64,000 nucleotides of DNA from Sporosarcina psychrophila (GCF_001590685.1 NZ_CP014616.1:1115001-1179000), one strand, 5' to 3'; numbered from the stretch's first letter, positions 52,489-61,834 are shown. Notes: generated by a model from the sequence alone, not told the origin. A program made the numbers and translations.

Positions 52489-53319
52489 TCAAACTCTTAT
52501 TTTATTCTTTAGTAGAAAATTACCTATCCAAATGGCGCAATCTAAAACGAGAAGACCTGCTACTAGTTCCAGGAAAAATAGTTCTATTGGATAAAAATAA
52601 TTTCTTAAGATGAACCCATTAACGAATAGAGGTGCAAAGAAGATTAAAAGGGAACCAACACAATAGAGAACGCCATAAATAATCCCTTTAATACGGAACG
52701 AACGTTCAAACAAAATCGCCGTAAAAACAATACACACCGCTAGCATTCCGCCAGCATAATAAAGAACAAACTCTATAAAAAAGCTTGGCAATAATACGTT
52801 TAAATTGTGGAGGTTGGTAATTTCATAAATCGAAAGATCGGTACGAAACTCACTTGGTACCACCCACTGTAAAACTTGACTTTCAACTGGCAATAATACT
52901 AGTTGTAATGCAACAAGACCTAAAACGAAGAGTAAAATCGTTGTAGCCTTTGCAAAATAAATAGTAATGCGTGCTGTTGGCAACATGAGTAAACGATAAC
53001 TAAATGTATTTTTTCCAAGCCAATCACGATACCAAATAAAAAAGACATAGATTATTAATACTACAACACAAAGCATAATGGGGAGCAGAAACCAAGCTGC
53101 CTGAGTAAAATTATAGAAAGAGATATTCCCATATTGTTCGATAAACTGGTCCTTCGTCATTAAATCCTTATACATTAATTCATTTGCCCGATTTAAATAG
53201 GCCCGTGATTGAACAATCACCGCAATGATTTGCGAAAGAATCGTAATGCCAAGTAAAACGAGGTAAAGCTTTAAAAATCTATTCACTTCGAAATTGACTA
53301 ACTTCAAATAACGATTCAT
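52489..53319 (-). CDS. ABC transporter permease
   Basis: A 276-aa membrane protein with six hydrophobic segments (about 18-38, 72-93, 115-137, 175-200, 208-230, 240-266). The layout is typical of ABC-2 type permeases paired with short ATPases in YtrA-regulated operons. Substrate unknown. SD GAGAGGTG before ATG 53319. Confidence 0.8.
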   Translation of the reverse strand: MNRYLKLVNFEVNRFLKLYLVLLGITILSQIIAVIVQSRAYLNRANELMYKDLMTKDQFIEQYGNISFYNFTQAAWFLLPIMLCVVVLIIYVFFIWYRDWLGKNTFSYRLLMLPTARITIYFAKATTILLFVLGLVALQLVLLPVESQVLQWVVPSEFRTDLSIYEITNLHNLNVLLPSFFIEFVLYYAGGMLAVCIVFTAILFERSFRIKGIIYGVLYCVGSLLIFFAPLFVNGFILRNYFYPIELFFLELVAGLLVLDCAIWIGNFLLKNKIRV

Positions 53320-53366
53320 GCTTGATACACCTCTCTCATTACATCGATTACCGATTTCCCCTCTTT

Positions 53367-54005
53367 TTAACTTACTTCTTCTGTATCGAATTCTTTTAAA
53401 ACTACGCCGTCATCTAGTAAAACAACTTTATCAATTAAATGTTCGATATCATTAATTTCATGTGTTGTGATAATAACGCCACGATTTTCAATTAAATGAC
53501 TCGTAAATACATTGGCAATTTGCTCACGGCTAAATATATCAATTCCTGAAAATGGTTCGTCCATTAAGACATAATCGACATCCATTGCCAAACCAAGTAT
53601 AAGGTTCACTTTTGCGGAATTGCCTTTTGAGAGTTCAGAAATACGATCCGTTTCGTTTAGTTTGAAAAACTGGAGCAGTTCAGTGGCACGTTCCTGATTC
53701 CAACAGTTGTAAAAATCAGTCATAAATACAAAGGTGTCCCGTATTCGCATTTGCGGTAACATCGTTATTGTATCTGGTATAAAGGTGATTTTTTCATAAC
53801 TCCCTTTATGAATTTTTTCACCATCAATGAGGATTTCACCTCCATTAATAGGAGTTAAAGCCATAATTGCTTTCATAATTGTTGTTTTCCCAACACCATT
53901 AATGCCAATTAGACAAGTGATTTTCCCTTTTTCAGCAGTAAAAGAAACGCCATTTAATACTTTTTTCCTGCCGAACTTTTTTGTTATATTTTTTATTTCA
54001 ATCAC
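53367..54005 (-). CDS. ABC transporter ATP-binding protein
   Basis: A 212-aa nucleotide-binding domain: Walker A IGINGVGKTTIM (33-44), Q-loop region, signature ELSKGNSAKVNL (LSKGN replaces LSGGQ), Walker B YVLMDEPFSGID and H-loop ITTHEINDIEH. GTG start with GGGGGG SD. Closest in style to YtrB and BcrA-type exporters. Second gene of the operon. Confidence 0.9.
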   Translation of the reverse strand: MIEIKNITKKFGRKKVLNGVSFTAEKGKITCLIGINGVGKTTIMKAIMALTPINGGEILIDGEKIHKGSYEKITFIPDTITMLPQMRIRDTFVFMTDFYNCWNQERATELLQFFKLNETDRISELSKGNSAKVNLILGLAMDVDYVLMDEPFSGIDIFSREQIANVFTSHLIENRGVIITTHEINDIEHLIDKVVLLDDGVVLKEFDTEEVS

Positions 54006-54019
54006 AAAGATCCCCCCAT

Positions 54020-54391
54020 TTAATTATTTTCCCTTTCATACGTATTCTTCACTAAATCCAAAGCCTCGTGTACAGGAACATTGATGGATCGAACCGAATG
54101 AACAAACGTATCTACAGCCTCTAAAATCAATTCTTCTCTTACTATTTTGAGCATCTGCGCATCCCTCGTAATGCGACTTGGCAAATTCCCCTCCGTAAAA
54201 ATCAACCCTTGTTCCTCCATTTCTTTATACGCTCGCTGCGCCGTATTTGGATTGATTTTCAGCTGATTAGCGAGTTCCCTTCTCGATGGAATCTCCTGAC
54301 CCGGTTCAAAGTAACCTGTTGCAATTTGTTCTTTAAATTGCCGAATCACTTGCACATAAACAGGATCACGATTATTAAACTTTATATCCAT
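54020..54391 (-). CDS. GntR family transcriptional regulator, YtrA subfamily
   Basis: A 123-aa repressor: winged helix-turn-helix (YVQVIRQFKEQIATGYFEPG, IPSRRELANQLKINPNTAQR) and the short helical C-terminus that defines the YtrA subfamily. First gene of its own operon with the ABC transporter, the usual autoregulated arrangement. A 22-bp inverted repeat 41 bp upstream is a likely operator. Confidence 0.9.
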   Translation of the reverse strand: MDIKFNNRDPVYVQVIRQFKEQIATGYFEPGQEIPSRRELANQLKINPNTAQRAYKEMEEQGLIFTEGNLPSRITRDAQMLKIVREELILEAVDTFVHSVRSINVPVHEALDLVKNTYERENN

Positions 54392-54432
54392 AAACCCAAC
54401 TCCTAAAAAAACATAATGGTTTTACGCCTAAC

Positions 54433-54454
54433 CTGTACTAAGGGGGTGATACAG
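54433..54454 (-). promoter_or_regulatory. Candidate YtrA-type operator
   Basis: CTGTA - 12 bp - TACAG, 41 bp before the GntR start. YtrA-type repressors bind inverted repeats such as AGTGTA-N13-TACACT; here the arms are close but not identical. Confidence 0.5.
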
Positions 54455-54495
54455 TGTTGGCAAAAATAATGGACGAAACACTAGTTACGATGACT

Positions 54496-54880
54496 GTATT
54501 AAGTGTCTAATACTTTTGCGATAAAAGAATGCGTCTAGAAAAGCAATATTATGTATTAAAGCATTTATACAGTAATCGCAAAGAAATGCCACGTAATACA
54601 TTCACCTGTCCTACAAACAATGTGTATTAATTGGTTGATACACATTACAATTTGTATTATATCCTTAATACACTTTTACTGTCAACCAATAATATCCATT
54701 TCTTCTTGTTCGAGGGTTCTTATTGAGTCCTAAATTGCGTTAGACGTTGGTTGTTATCTGAATTTCGAGAAACGTGCAACACTTAATCTTTTTGCGAAAC
54801 TCCTTGACATGCCCGCTAAACGTGATAAGATTCAAATCAATTACTTTTGTACAAAAGATAATCATTAAAATTGAATATAT
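54496..54880. other. Intergenic with three inverted repeats
   Basis: GTATTA-AGTGTC-TAATAC (54496-54513), AATGTGTAT / ATACACATT (54619-54646) and TTGGTTGA / TCAACCAA (about 54631-54698). A 33-codon ORF at about 54532 has no SD. Upstream promoter elements of the T-box probably lie in 54790-54870 (TTGACA near 54803). Confidence 0.4.
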
Positions 54881-55088
54881 TTGAGAGATGGTCCAGTAAT
54901 CATATTGTGAGCAGCAGCAAGAGACTGAATGGTAGGTGTGAATTCAGGCAGCAATATGTATGAAGTACGCCATCCGATTTTCTCAACAACTAATGAAGTG
55001 GATGGCCAGTCCAGAACTGGTTCATCAATTAGGGTGGTAACGCGGAGAGCTTCTTCGTCCCTTTCCAAGGGATTGAAGGGGCTTTTTT
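54881..55088 (+). promoter_or_regulatory. T-box riboswitch, probable tyrosine specifier
   Basis: T-box sequence AGGGTGGTAACGCGG (55031-55045) and terminator AGCTTCTTCGTCCC / GGGATTGAAGGGGCT with TTTTTT. Stem I base GATGG / CCATC; its internal loop carries AGTA on the 5' side and GAA on the 3' side, followed by G-TAC-G, suggesting UAC (Tyr). The TGGT bulge suits a tRNA with discriminator A, as tRNA-Tyr. Controls the antiporter gene that follows. Confidence 0.9.
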
Positions 55089-55136
55089 GTATCCAAAAAT
55101 AATACACAGTTTTAAACCATCGAGGAGGATTTCATC

Positions 55137-56534
55137 ATGTTTCGAATAAAGGAAGTTATTTCACCCACATTTCTAGAGGCGATAACACTTATAGCAGCAA
55201 TTGTAACGATAATTAGTGTTAGTATTGTTCAGTTTGGTGCAGTTCCACATTTGCCAATTTTGTTTTCAATATTACTATTAATTTGCTATGGTCTGCTCAA
55301 AAAGGTTTCGTACCGCAAACTTGAAGGTGGCCTGGTCGAAGGAGCAGGAGCGGGTATGAGTGCAGTATTCCTGTTTTTCTTCATCGGTATTTTAGTTAGT
55401 AGTTGGATCATGAGTGGGACGATACCGACGCTAATCTATACCGGGTTTAATCTAATTACACCGTCATTTTTCTTTGCAATTGTTTTTGTTGTTACTGCAA
55501 TTGTTGGTGTTTCAATCGGTAGTTCGTTGACGACGGTAGCAACAGTAGGGGTAGCATTTATTGGGATGGCGACTATGCTCGATTTGTCACTGCCTATAGC
55601 GGCGGGTGCAATTGTTTCCGGAGCATTTTTTGGAGATAAGATGTCACCCCTGTCGGATACGACAAACCTGGCCTCATCCATTGTTGACGTCAATTTGTTT
55701 GAACATATTCGAAATATGGGTTGGACGACAATCCCGGCATTTATTTTATCGCTGATTATCTTCGCTTTATTATCACCAAGTGTCACATTAAGCGATGTTG
55801 ATAAAATTGCCTATTTCCAAGATGGCTTGTTGGAAACAGGGATGATTCACTGGTATACGGTGATTCCTCTTGTTGTTCTCTTTGTTCTGACGATAATGAA
55901 AGTCCCGGCGTTAATGACATTGGCGTTAAGTTCCATCAGTGCGATTATCATTTCCTATTTCCATCAGAGTTTCAGTGCTCCAGAAGTGTTTAAGATTTTA
56001 TTCGAAGGCTTTGTTTCAACGACAGGAATCAAAGACATTGACGAATTACTTACTCGTGGTGGCATGCAAAGTATGATGTTTACAATTGGTTTGGTGTTGT
56101 TGGCACTTAGTATGGGGGGATTGTTATTTACACTAGGAATTGTCCAATGTCTACTCGGGAAAATTGAAAGTCTTTTGAAGAAAGTTTCCTCTGTCATTGC
56201 AGCGTCTGCGTTAACGGCGATTGGGATTAATGTGTTGATTGGTGAACAGTATTTGTCGATATTATTGACAGGGCAAGCTTTCCAATCACAATATGAAAAA
56301 GTAGGGTTAGCGAATAAGAACTTGAGTAGAGTGATGGAAGATGCGGGCACGGTTGTCAATCCGTTAGTACCGTGGAGCGTTTGCGGTATTTTCATTACAG
56401 GTGTGTTGGGTGTCGCAACAGTAGACTATTTGCCATTCGCATTCTTTTGCCTGTTGTCTCCGATATTAACAGTTCTGTTTGGGTTTACTGGGAAAACATT
56501 GACGTATCTGACTGATGAAAAGGTAAAAGTGTAA
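55137..56534 (+). CDS. NhaC family Na+/H+ antiporter, likely amino-acid (tyrosine) linked
   Basis: A 465-aa membrane protein of about 11-12 helices, NhaC type: GAGAGMSAVFLFFFIGILV, GVSIGSSLTTVATVGVAF, FFGDKMSPLSDTTNLASSI and VVNPLVPWSVCGIF are typical. NhaC-like proteins exchange sodium or organic ions for protons; MleN is a relative. The T-box leader implies induction on shortage of an amino acid, so a role in uptake of tyrosine is inferred. Start ATG 55137 with GAGGAGG SD. Confidence 0.88.
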   Translation: MFRIKEVISPTFLEAITLIAAIVTIISVSIVQFGAVPHLPILFSILLLICYGLLKKVSYRKLEGGLVEGAGAGMSAVFLFFFIGILVSSWIMSGTIPTLIYTGFNLITPSFFFAIVFVVTAIVGVSIGSSLTTVATVGVAFIGMATMLDLSLPIAAGAIVSGAFFGDKMSPLSDTTNLASSIVDVNLFEHIRNMGWTTIPAFILSLIIFALLSPSVTLSDVDKIAYFQDGLLETGMIHWYTVIPLVVLFVLTIMKVPALMTLALSSISAIIISYFHQSFSAPEVFKILFEGFVSTTGIKDIDELLTRGGMQSMMFTIGLVLLALSMGGLLFTLGIVQCLLGKIESLLKKVSSVIAASALTAIGINVLIGEQYLSILLTGQAFQSQYEKVGLANKNLSRVMEDAGTVVNPLVPWSVCGIFITGVLGVATVDYLPFAFFCLLSPILTVLFGFTGKTLTYLTDEKVKV

Positions 56535-56577
56535 AAAGCGAAGGAGCACACCTGTTAGGGAGTGCTCCTTCGCTTTT
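56534..56577 (+). terminator. Terminator of the antiporter gene
   Basis: AAAAGCGAAGGAGCAC / GTGCTCCTTCGCTTTT, 16 bp perfect, loop ACCTGTTAGGGA. Confidence 0.9.
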
Positions 56578-56726
56578 GGAAATTAATAAAACATTCAAAA
56601 GCCTATTATTTGTAGATTATGGAACCATTTGTACATGAACAACGTATAAGTAGTAGGGTTGTTCCATATTGTGGCGAATATAGGAGGTTATGTTGTATTT
56701 TAGGGCATATGAATTATGAGGCTTTA

Positions 56727-56942
56727 TAAAAAAATGCATGGAGTTTATAAAGAGATTTTCATAAGACGATGAAGGTATTTCAGAGGCTGATAAAGCGTAT
56801 TTAGATAGAATATCAATACGAAACCGCTTCGGACTAGTCGCTATGTTAATGGCGGGGTTTCATTTACACTTGGGCCTGTTTACGGTTTTCTGCCTGTCAT
56901 ATCACTCGCTTTTTGCATGTTGACTTATAAGACTTTTGAATA
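56727..56942 (+). pseudogene. Frameshifted small membrane protein remnant
   Basis: EGISEADKAYLDRISIRNRF and GLVAMLMAG, then after a frame change VSFTLGPVYGFLPVISLAFC and MLTYKTFE to a stop at 56942. No start with SD. Family not identified. The rest of 56578-56960 shows nothing else. Confidence 0.5.
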
Positions 56943-56960
56943 AGGGGGGCAGTTATATTC

Positions 56961-57326
56961 ATGAAAATGGGTCGATTAGTACTCTTTATAACTTTCCTTC
57001 TATTGGTAGTATCAGGCTGTCAAGAAGCTTATAAAGGAAATCCCACGCCGAAAGATTTTCTTGGAAGTAGTGATGCGGATATTTTTGTTTTAGATAGTAT
57101 CGTCTACTCGAAGGCTCGAGATCTAGAATGGCTAAAAGAATTATCCTATGAATTGGGTGAGCAAGTGGGAGAAATAACAAAAAAGACGGACAAAGCATGG
57201 AACTTTAAAAGTGGTACATCTAATAAATTACCTGTTGGAACAAAGATATATAAAACGGATACGCCCGCATATATTGTAATAGTAGACGGTAAGGAAATAC
57301 CCTATATAGGCATGTATGAAGGGTAG
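56961..57326 (+). CDS. Small lipoprotein, function unknown
   Basis: A 121-aa lipoprotein: signal peptide and lipobox LVVSGCQ, mature domain with DIFVLDSIVYSKARDLEWLK and a C-terminal VDGKEIPYIGMYEG. Resembles small uncharacterised lipoproteins of Bacilli. SD GGGGGG about 12 bp before ATG 56961. Followed closely by a Nudix gene. Confidence 0.8.
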   Translation: MKMGRLVLFITFLLLVVSGCQEAYKGNPTPKDFLGSSDADIFVLDSIVYSKARDLEWLKELSYELGEQVGEITKKTDKAWNFKSGTSNKLPVGTKIYKTDTPAYIVIVDGKEIPYIGMYEG

Positions 57327-57373
57327 TTTTGGGGATTCTGTTGTAGTTAATGGACATTGGGGGGAAGTCAGAA

Positions 57374-57784
57374 ATGAAAAGAGTAAATGTTGTCTATGCA
57401 CTTATTTATAAAGAAGATGAGCAAAAAGTACTGATGGTCAATAACAAAGGTAGCGGCTGGTCTCTTCCCGGCGGTGACGTTGAAGATGGGGAAACGTTAG
57501 AGCTGGCAATTATTCGTGAAGCCCAAGAAGAAACAGGTTTGACAATTGAAGTTGACCGTATCGTGGCGGTGAATGAAGCATTTTTTAATGCAAAAGGGCA
57601 TCACGCTTTATTTCTAACATTTAAAGCAACGATCGTATCCGGGGAATGCTCGATTCAAGACGAAGAAGAAATTTTAGAAATAAAGTGGGTAGATTTGCCG
57701 ACAGCGAATGGCTTTATGCCTTATCATCCTGGCGGAGTAGAAAGAATGCTTAAATCATCTTCGGCTTATACAATTCAAGTGTAA
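57374..57784 (+). CDS. Nudix hydrolase
   Basis: A 136-aa Nudix protein. The box runs from GGDVEDGETLELA to REAQEETGL (about residues 35-57) with the catalytic glutamates. Substrate not predictable. ATG 57374 lies 6-8 bp after GGGGGGAAG; the longer frame from 57350 overlaps that SD. Confidence 0.9.
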   Translation: MKRVNVVYALIYKEDEQKVLMVNNKGSGWSLPGGDVEDGETLELAIIREAQEETGLTIEVDRIVAVNEAFFNAKGHHALFLTFKATIVSGECSIQDEEEILEIKWVDLPTANGFMPYHPGGVERMLKSSSAYTIQV

Positions 57785-58115
57785 TGGGAGGGATGCTAGA
57801 AGATAGAATAGAATATGGGATTAGTCGATGGTGAAATGGAGTGGCAAGAGTTATGGAGAAAAGGTATATTCAAGAATTATTAAGCGTATTAGTTTATAGA
57901 GAATACGAAATTTGAACTTTTTCATTGGAGTAAGGAAAAGGAACTGATGAATATGGGGAGGAGTAACGACATGTCATTTGTCTCTTCAATTATTCAGGGC
58001 AATTTCTAAGTATTCTATAGGCTTTATAAACATTCTAGTTGATTAAAAAAATGGATTTTTACCGTTATCATAATTAATTCATATACTAAAAATAAATAAC
58101 AAGGGGATGTAATGT
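57785..58115. other. Intergenic with one tiny ORF
   Basis: ATG 57971 with a very strong SD (GGGGAGGAG, 7 bp away) opens only 12 codons, MSFVSSIIQGNF. It may be a leader peptide or a chance ORF. No terminator or other repeat seen. Confidence 0.35.
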
Positions 58116-58370
58116 ATGGGACTGTTATTATATTTAATTATTGGGGGAATCATCGGTTGGTTTGCAGGGTTAGTCGCAGGTAAAGATATGCCGGGTGGAC
58201 TCGTAGGAAATGTGATTGCTGGTATCATTGGTGCATGGATTGGAAGTAGGTTGCTAGGGAATTGGGGTCCGAAATTAGCTGATTTTTACATTGTACCTGC
58301 CATTGTCGGAGCACTTATCATAGTGATTGTTGTTAGTTTCGTTATGAAATCCATGCGTAGGAGATATTAA
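58116..58370 (+). CDS. GlsB/YeaQ/YmgE family membrane protein
   Basis: An 84-aa protein with three hydrophobic, glycine-rich segments: IIGGIIGWFAGLVAGKDMPG and GNVIAGIIGAWIGSRLLG are typical of this stress-associated family. Function unknown; the B. subtilis homologue YwzA is SigB-dependent, but no SigB promoter was found here. SD AAGGGGATG. Confidence 0.92.
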   Translation: MGLLLYLIIGGIIGWFAGLVAGKDMPGGLVGNVIAGIIGAWIGSRLLGNWGPKLADFYIVPAIVGALIIVIVVSFVMKSMRRRY

Positions 58371-58411
58371 TCTCTTCATGATTGAAAGTTATTTGATGGC
58401 AAGGAAATAAG

Positions 58412-58445
58412 AAAACGCTGACTAGTTAAGCTCAGCGTTTTTTAA
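58412..58445 (+). terminator. Terminator of the GlsB-like gene
   Basis: AAAACGCTGA / TCAGCGTTTT, 10 bp, then TTTAAT. Confidence 0.85.
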
Positions 58446-58505
58446 TCGTAGCTTAGAAAATCATAAGATCACGTACTGTGGATAAGCTGCGACATAGAGA
58501 TTTTA

Positions 58506-58625
58506 CGTCCAGACTCCAGCGCCTAGAGGCTCGGGTCATAAGTCGGTCCGGCTGTGCGGCAAAGAACGCCGCTTCGCCAGCCCGTCTTATGCCTGTCGCC
58601 CCTGAACAGGCACTTGCGCTTTTGT
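58506..58625 (-). repeat. Dispersed intergenic repeat, family R2, copy 2
   Basis: On the - strand it begins AAAAGCGCAAGTGCCTGTTC and ends GGCGCTGGAGTCTGGACGT, matching the order of conserved ends of copy 1 at 1735. The inner part (GGGCTGGCGAAGCGGCG / CGCCGC) can fold. An ORF across it has no SD. Confidence 0.65.
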
Positions 58626-58660
58626 TCTTTAGAAAAGTAGGTATCGAATGTATTTGTTAA

Positions 58661-58907
58661 TTATATAGTCGACACTTAACAATTAGAGTGTTCTTCCAAC
58701 ACCGCTTTGTCGCTTGGTGATGGCCTCACGCAATAAGCCCGTCAGAAAGGGATGAACTGCATCCCTCCTTGGTCTATATTGCTCCGGTGCTTGCAGGATG
58801 CGGCGATATTGGGCTGTCTATCATTAGTGTCGCTCCTTCGCTAGATTTGTTCGTTATACGGGTGAGGTATACCGCCTAGTTAATTCTAATAAGTAGTGCC
58901 AAATATA
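58661..58907 (+). repeat. Dispersed repeat family R1, copy 2
   Basis: TATAGTCGACACTTAACAAT, AACACCGCTTTGTCGCTTGG, CACGCAATAAGCCCG, CGCTAGATTTGTTCG, GGTGAGGTATACCGCC, TAAGTAGTGCCAAATAT. Longer than copy 1 in the middle (extra part around 58780-58830). Confidence 0.85.
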
Positions 58908-59438
58908 TTAGTCCAGCGAAAACCTCTCTCTATAATTCGTCGCATCCTTCAATGCTTTTTCTTCTGCGGGAATCCGCACGGATAACATCCAAACATTCAG
59001 CAATGTGAAAATGATTGCTGTTAAATAAGCACCAAACATGAGGGGAAGCACCAAGAGCTCAGTCGTCACAATTACATAATTCGGATGGCGCACCCACTTA
59101 TACGGGCCTTTCTGTACAACGTCTGCACCTGGTAAGATGATGATTTTTGTATTCCAGAACTTCCCGAGCGAAGTAAGGCACCAGATCCGTGCTACTTGCG
59201 CCGTTAGAAAAATGACGAGAAGTATAATCCATATTGATGACAGCGACCTGTCGAGCAGAATGACTTCTGCAAGAAGGGAAATGAAAAAGGCTATATGCAT
59301 GGCAACCATAATGGGGTAGTGGGCGGCACCCGCTTCGAAAGCCCCTTGGCTGCGCATCCATTGCTCATTGCGTTTCGCAACAACAAGTTCAACAAGCCGC
59401 TGTAAGATAACGATTGAAATGACAATGGCAAATAGCAT
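58908..59438 (-). CDS. bpsB: Isoprenylcysteine carboxyl methyltransferase-like protein (BpsB/YpbQ)
   Basis: A 176-aa membrane methyltransferase of the ICMT type, five hydrophobic segments and the C-terminal GPYKWVRHPNYVIV plus EEKALKDATNYRERF that bind S-adenosylmethionine. In B. subtilis BpsB methylates alkylpyrones made by BpsA. ATG 59438 is 8 bp after GAGGTG; TTG 59444 is closer. It follows bpsA by 12 bp with the SD overlapping the bpsA stop. Confidence 0.88.
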   Translation of the reverse strand: MLFAIVISIVILQRLVELVVAKRNEQWMRSQGAFEAGAAHYPIMVAMHIAFFISLLAEVILLDRSLSSIWIILLVIFLTAQVARIWCLTSLGKFWNTKIIILPGADVVQKGPYKWVRHPNYVIVTTELLVLPLMFGAYLTAIIFTLLNVWMLSVRIPAEEKALKDATNYRERFSLD

Positions 59439-59450
59439 CTGCAAAACACC

Positions 59451-60530
59451 TCATTCCCATTTCAATAACAGCAGTTCACCACAAAATCCAGGGCCGAGTG
59501 CAGCCATTAGTCCATACTCACCGGCAGCAGGTTCACTTTCCATGAACTTCTCTAACACGTAAAGGATAGTAGGGGACGACATATTCCCATTGTGACGCAA
59601 TACATCACGCGAAATATCCGTTTTGTTTTGATCAAATCCTAGGGCTGTTTCATATGCTTCAAGTATTTTTTTTCCACCAGGATGTGCGACGAAGTGTGAG
59701 ATATCGTCTTTTGTTAGCCCATGATCACCGAGGAATTCATGGACGAAAGGTCCGAGCCAATTTGTTATGATAGCTGGAATGCTTTTTGAGAAAACAACAT
59801 ACAGTCCAGTGTTTTTCACATCCCAGCCCATAACATTTTCAGAATCGGGCATCAGTTTTGACGTGGTTGCAATAACCTTGGGCATCGCTTTTTTGACCTT
59901 CACCGAAGATTTATCCCCAGAAACCAATGCGCAAGCAATCCCATCAGAAAATAGTGAGACACCTACTAGATTACTTTTTGAATAATCGTCTTTCTGAAAC
60001 GTCAAACTGCATAATTCAGCAGAGAGTACAAGGACATTTGCTTCCGGAAAGGCAAGGCAATACTCATACGCCCTGCTGATTCCAGCGGCCCCTCCAGCAC
60101 AACCAAGCCCCCAAATAGGAACACGTTTTGTATCATCCCGAAAAGGAAGTCGGTTCATAATACGTGCTTCAATGCTCGGCGTTGAAATCCCGCTACTTGA
60201 AATGAAGTAAATGGCGTCAATCATAGACGGTTCAATCGGTTCATCAAGCATGTCATCCCCTTGGAGGCATGACAGTACAGCTTGTACGCCGAAGTCGACA
60301 GTATGTTGAATGTATAAATTATTGCGCTCTTCAAAGTCATGCTCTTTTCCATACCATTCTATAGGCATACAGACATTCCGCGTTTCGATATCGCCATTTT
60401 GAAAGACTTTTAAAAGCCTTTCAATATCATTATATTTCTCACTAAAAAGTGATCGAGTTAACTCAACTGCTTGTTGCTGTTTCACTTCATGAGGCGGTTT
60501 GAAAGTACTGACAGAAATAATTTTTGGCAT
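59451..60530 (-). CDS. bpsA: Type III polyketide synthase (alkylpyrone synthase BpsA)
   Basis: A 359-aa chalcone-synthase-fold enzyme that extends fatty acyl-CoA with malonyl-CoA to triketide pyrones. Catalytic Cys144 in WGLGCAGGAAG, His in HFVAHPGGKK, Asn in RHNGNMSSPT; C-terminal GFCGELLLLKW. Operon bpsA-bpsB as in B. subtilis. Confidence 0.92.
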   Translation of the reverse strand: MPKIISVSTFKPPHEVKQQQAVELTRSLFSEKYNDIERLLKVFQNGDIETRNVCMPIEWYGKEHDFEERNNLYIQHTVDFGVQAVLSCLQGDDMLDEPIEPSMIDAIYFISSSGISTPSIEARIMNRLPFRDDTKRVPIWGLGCAGGAAGISRAYEYCLAFPEANVLVLSAELCSLTFQKDDYSKSNLVGVSLFSDGIACALVSGDKSSVKVKKAMPKVIATTSKLMPDSENVMGWDVKNTGLYVVFSKSIPAIITNWLGPFVHEFLGDHGLTKDDISHFVAHPGGKKILEAYETALGFDQNKTDISRDVLRHNGNMSSPTILYVLEKFMESEPAAGEYGLMAALGPGFCGELLLLKWE

Positions 60531-60664
60531 AGGCTACCTCCAGCTTCATTAATAGTACTCATTACCTTAATATGACTTTACCAAACATTAATACTGAGCA
60601 TGCCCACCATATAAACAGGATACTTCATGTAAAATGGAGGAAATGAAGGTAGGGGAGAAATTTC

Positions 60665-61669
60665 ATGTCCATAAAATTAAGCATTTTAGACCAATCGCCA
60701 ATTTCCGAAGGCAGTAACGCAGTAGAATCGCTAAAACACACAGCACAACTTGCACGAAAAGCTGAGGAATGGGGCTATACGCGGTTCTGGGTTTCCGAAC
60801 ATCATGACGCAACAACACTGGCTGGGTCATCACCTGAAATACTTATCTCACATCTTGCATCTGTTACGTCTTCAATCCGTTTAGGGTCAGGTGGTGTAAT
60901 GTTGCCTCATTACTCGGCTTATAAAGTAGCTGAGAACTTCAAACTTCTTGAAGCACTTTTTCCAGGACGGATTGATGCTGGGGTTGGCCGCGCACCGGGT
61001 GGAATGCCGCGTGCGACATATGCACTGCATGATGGGAACTACCGAGATGTCAATAAATTCCCTGGACAAGTGGATGACCTGCTCATGTATTTGAATGACA
61101 CAATGCCAGCAGAGCACATATATCAAGGCTTGAAAGCAACGCCCATCATTGAAGAAGCACCACCAGTTTGGATGTTGGGATCAAGCCAAAGTTCCGCACT
61201 TCTCGCAGCAGAAAAAGGGTTGCCGTATATGTTTGCACAGTTCATCAACGGAGAAGGCGGCCCTTCTTACGCGAATCACTATCGCAAAAGATTCCAACCT
61301 TCTGCATATTTGCAAAGGCCAAGGCAGGCAGTTGCTGTCTTCTTCGCCTGTGCGGAAACGGAAGAAGAAGCGGAGCGAATTATCTCTTCACTTGATTTGT
61401 CCATGGTTATGCTTGAACAGGGAATGCCCTCAGTTGGAACTCCTTCACCCGACAAAGCGCTTACTTATCCATATAGTCATTATGAACAGCAACGGGTTAT
61501 CGAAAATCGCAAACGGATGATTGTCGGTACGCCAAAAAAGGTCCGTGCTGAGATTGAAAAAATTGCAGAAGAATATAATGCGGATGAAGTGATGCTTGTC
61601 ATGATTGCTTACGATTTCCAAGATAAGCTGAAATCCTATGAATTGATTGCTAAGGAAATGTTAGTCTGA
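60665..61669 (+). CDS. Luciferase-like (LLM class) flavin-dependent oxidoreductase
   Basis: A 334-aa TIM-barrel flavoprotein: LSILDQSPISEG, RFWVSEHHDATTLAGSSPEI, RLGSGGVMLPHYSAYKVAE, FPGRIDAGVGRAPGG. This pattern is that of YtmO/YwcH-like LLM proteins; substrate unknown. SD AGGGGAGAAA before ATG 60665. Monocistronic, divergent from bpsA. Confidence 0.92.
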   Translation: MSIKLSILDQSPISEGSNAVESLKHTAQLARKAEEWGYTRFWVSEHHDATTLAGSSPEILISHLASVTSSIRLGSGGVMLPHYSAYKVAENFKLLEALFPGRIDAGVGRAPGGMPRATYALHDGNYRDVNKFPGQVDDLLMYLNDTMPAEHIYQGLKATPIIEEAPPVWMLGSSQSSALLAAEKGLPYMFAQFINGEGGPSYANHYRKRFQPSAYLQRPRQAVAVFFACAETEEEAERIISSLDLSMVMLEQGMPSVGTPSPDKALTYPYSHYEQQRVIENRKRMIVGTPKKVRAEIEKIAEEYNADEVMLVMIAYDFQDKLKSYELIAKEMLV

Positions 61670-61801
61670 ACGATTGTCTACACTTCAACGTACGCATAAC
61701 TTGTACAAAAGATGACAGAACGATGAAAAAAGCTTGTCGATAGGCTGCTGGATTTCATTCAGGGAGAGCAATGTATTTCAATTTAAGATAACAGCATAGG
61801 C

Positions 61802-61834
61802 GAGCACTGCCTTTTGGCGGTGCTCTTATTTTGT
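61802..61834 (+). terminator. Terminator of the LLM oxidoreductase gene
   Basis: GAGCACTGCC - TTTT - GGCGGTGCTC followed by TTATTTTG. The 130 bp before it hold nothing recognised. Confidence 0.85.

Noticed and set aside
58478-58660. 60-aa ORF as a gene
   Set aside because: It lies across the R2 repeat and has no SD.
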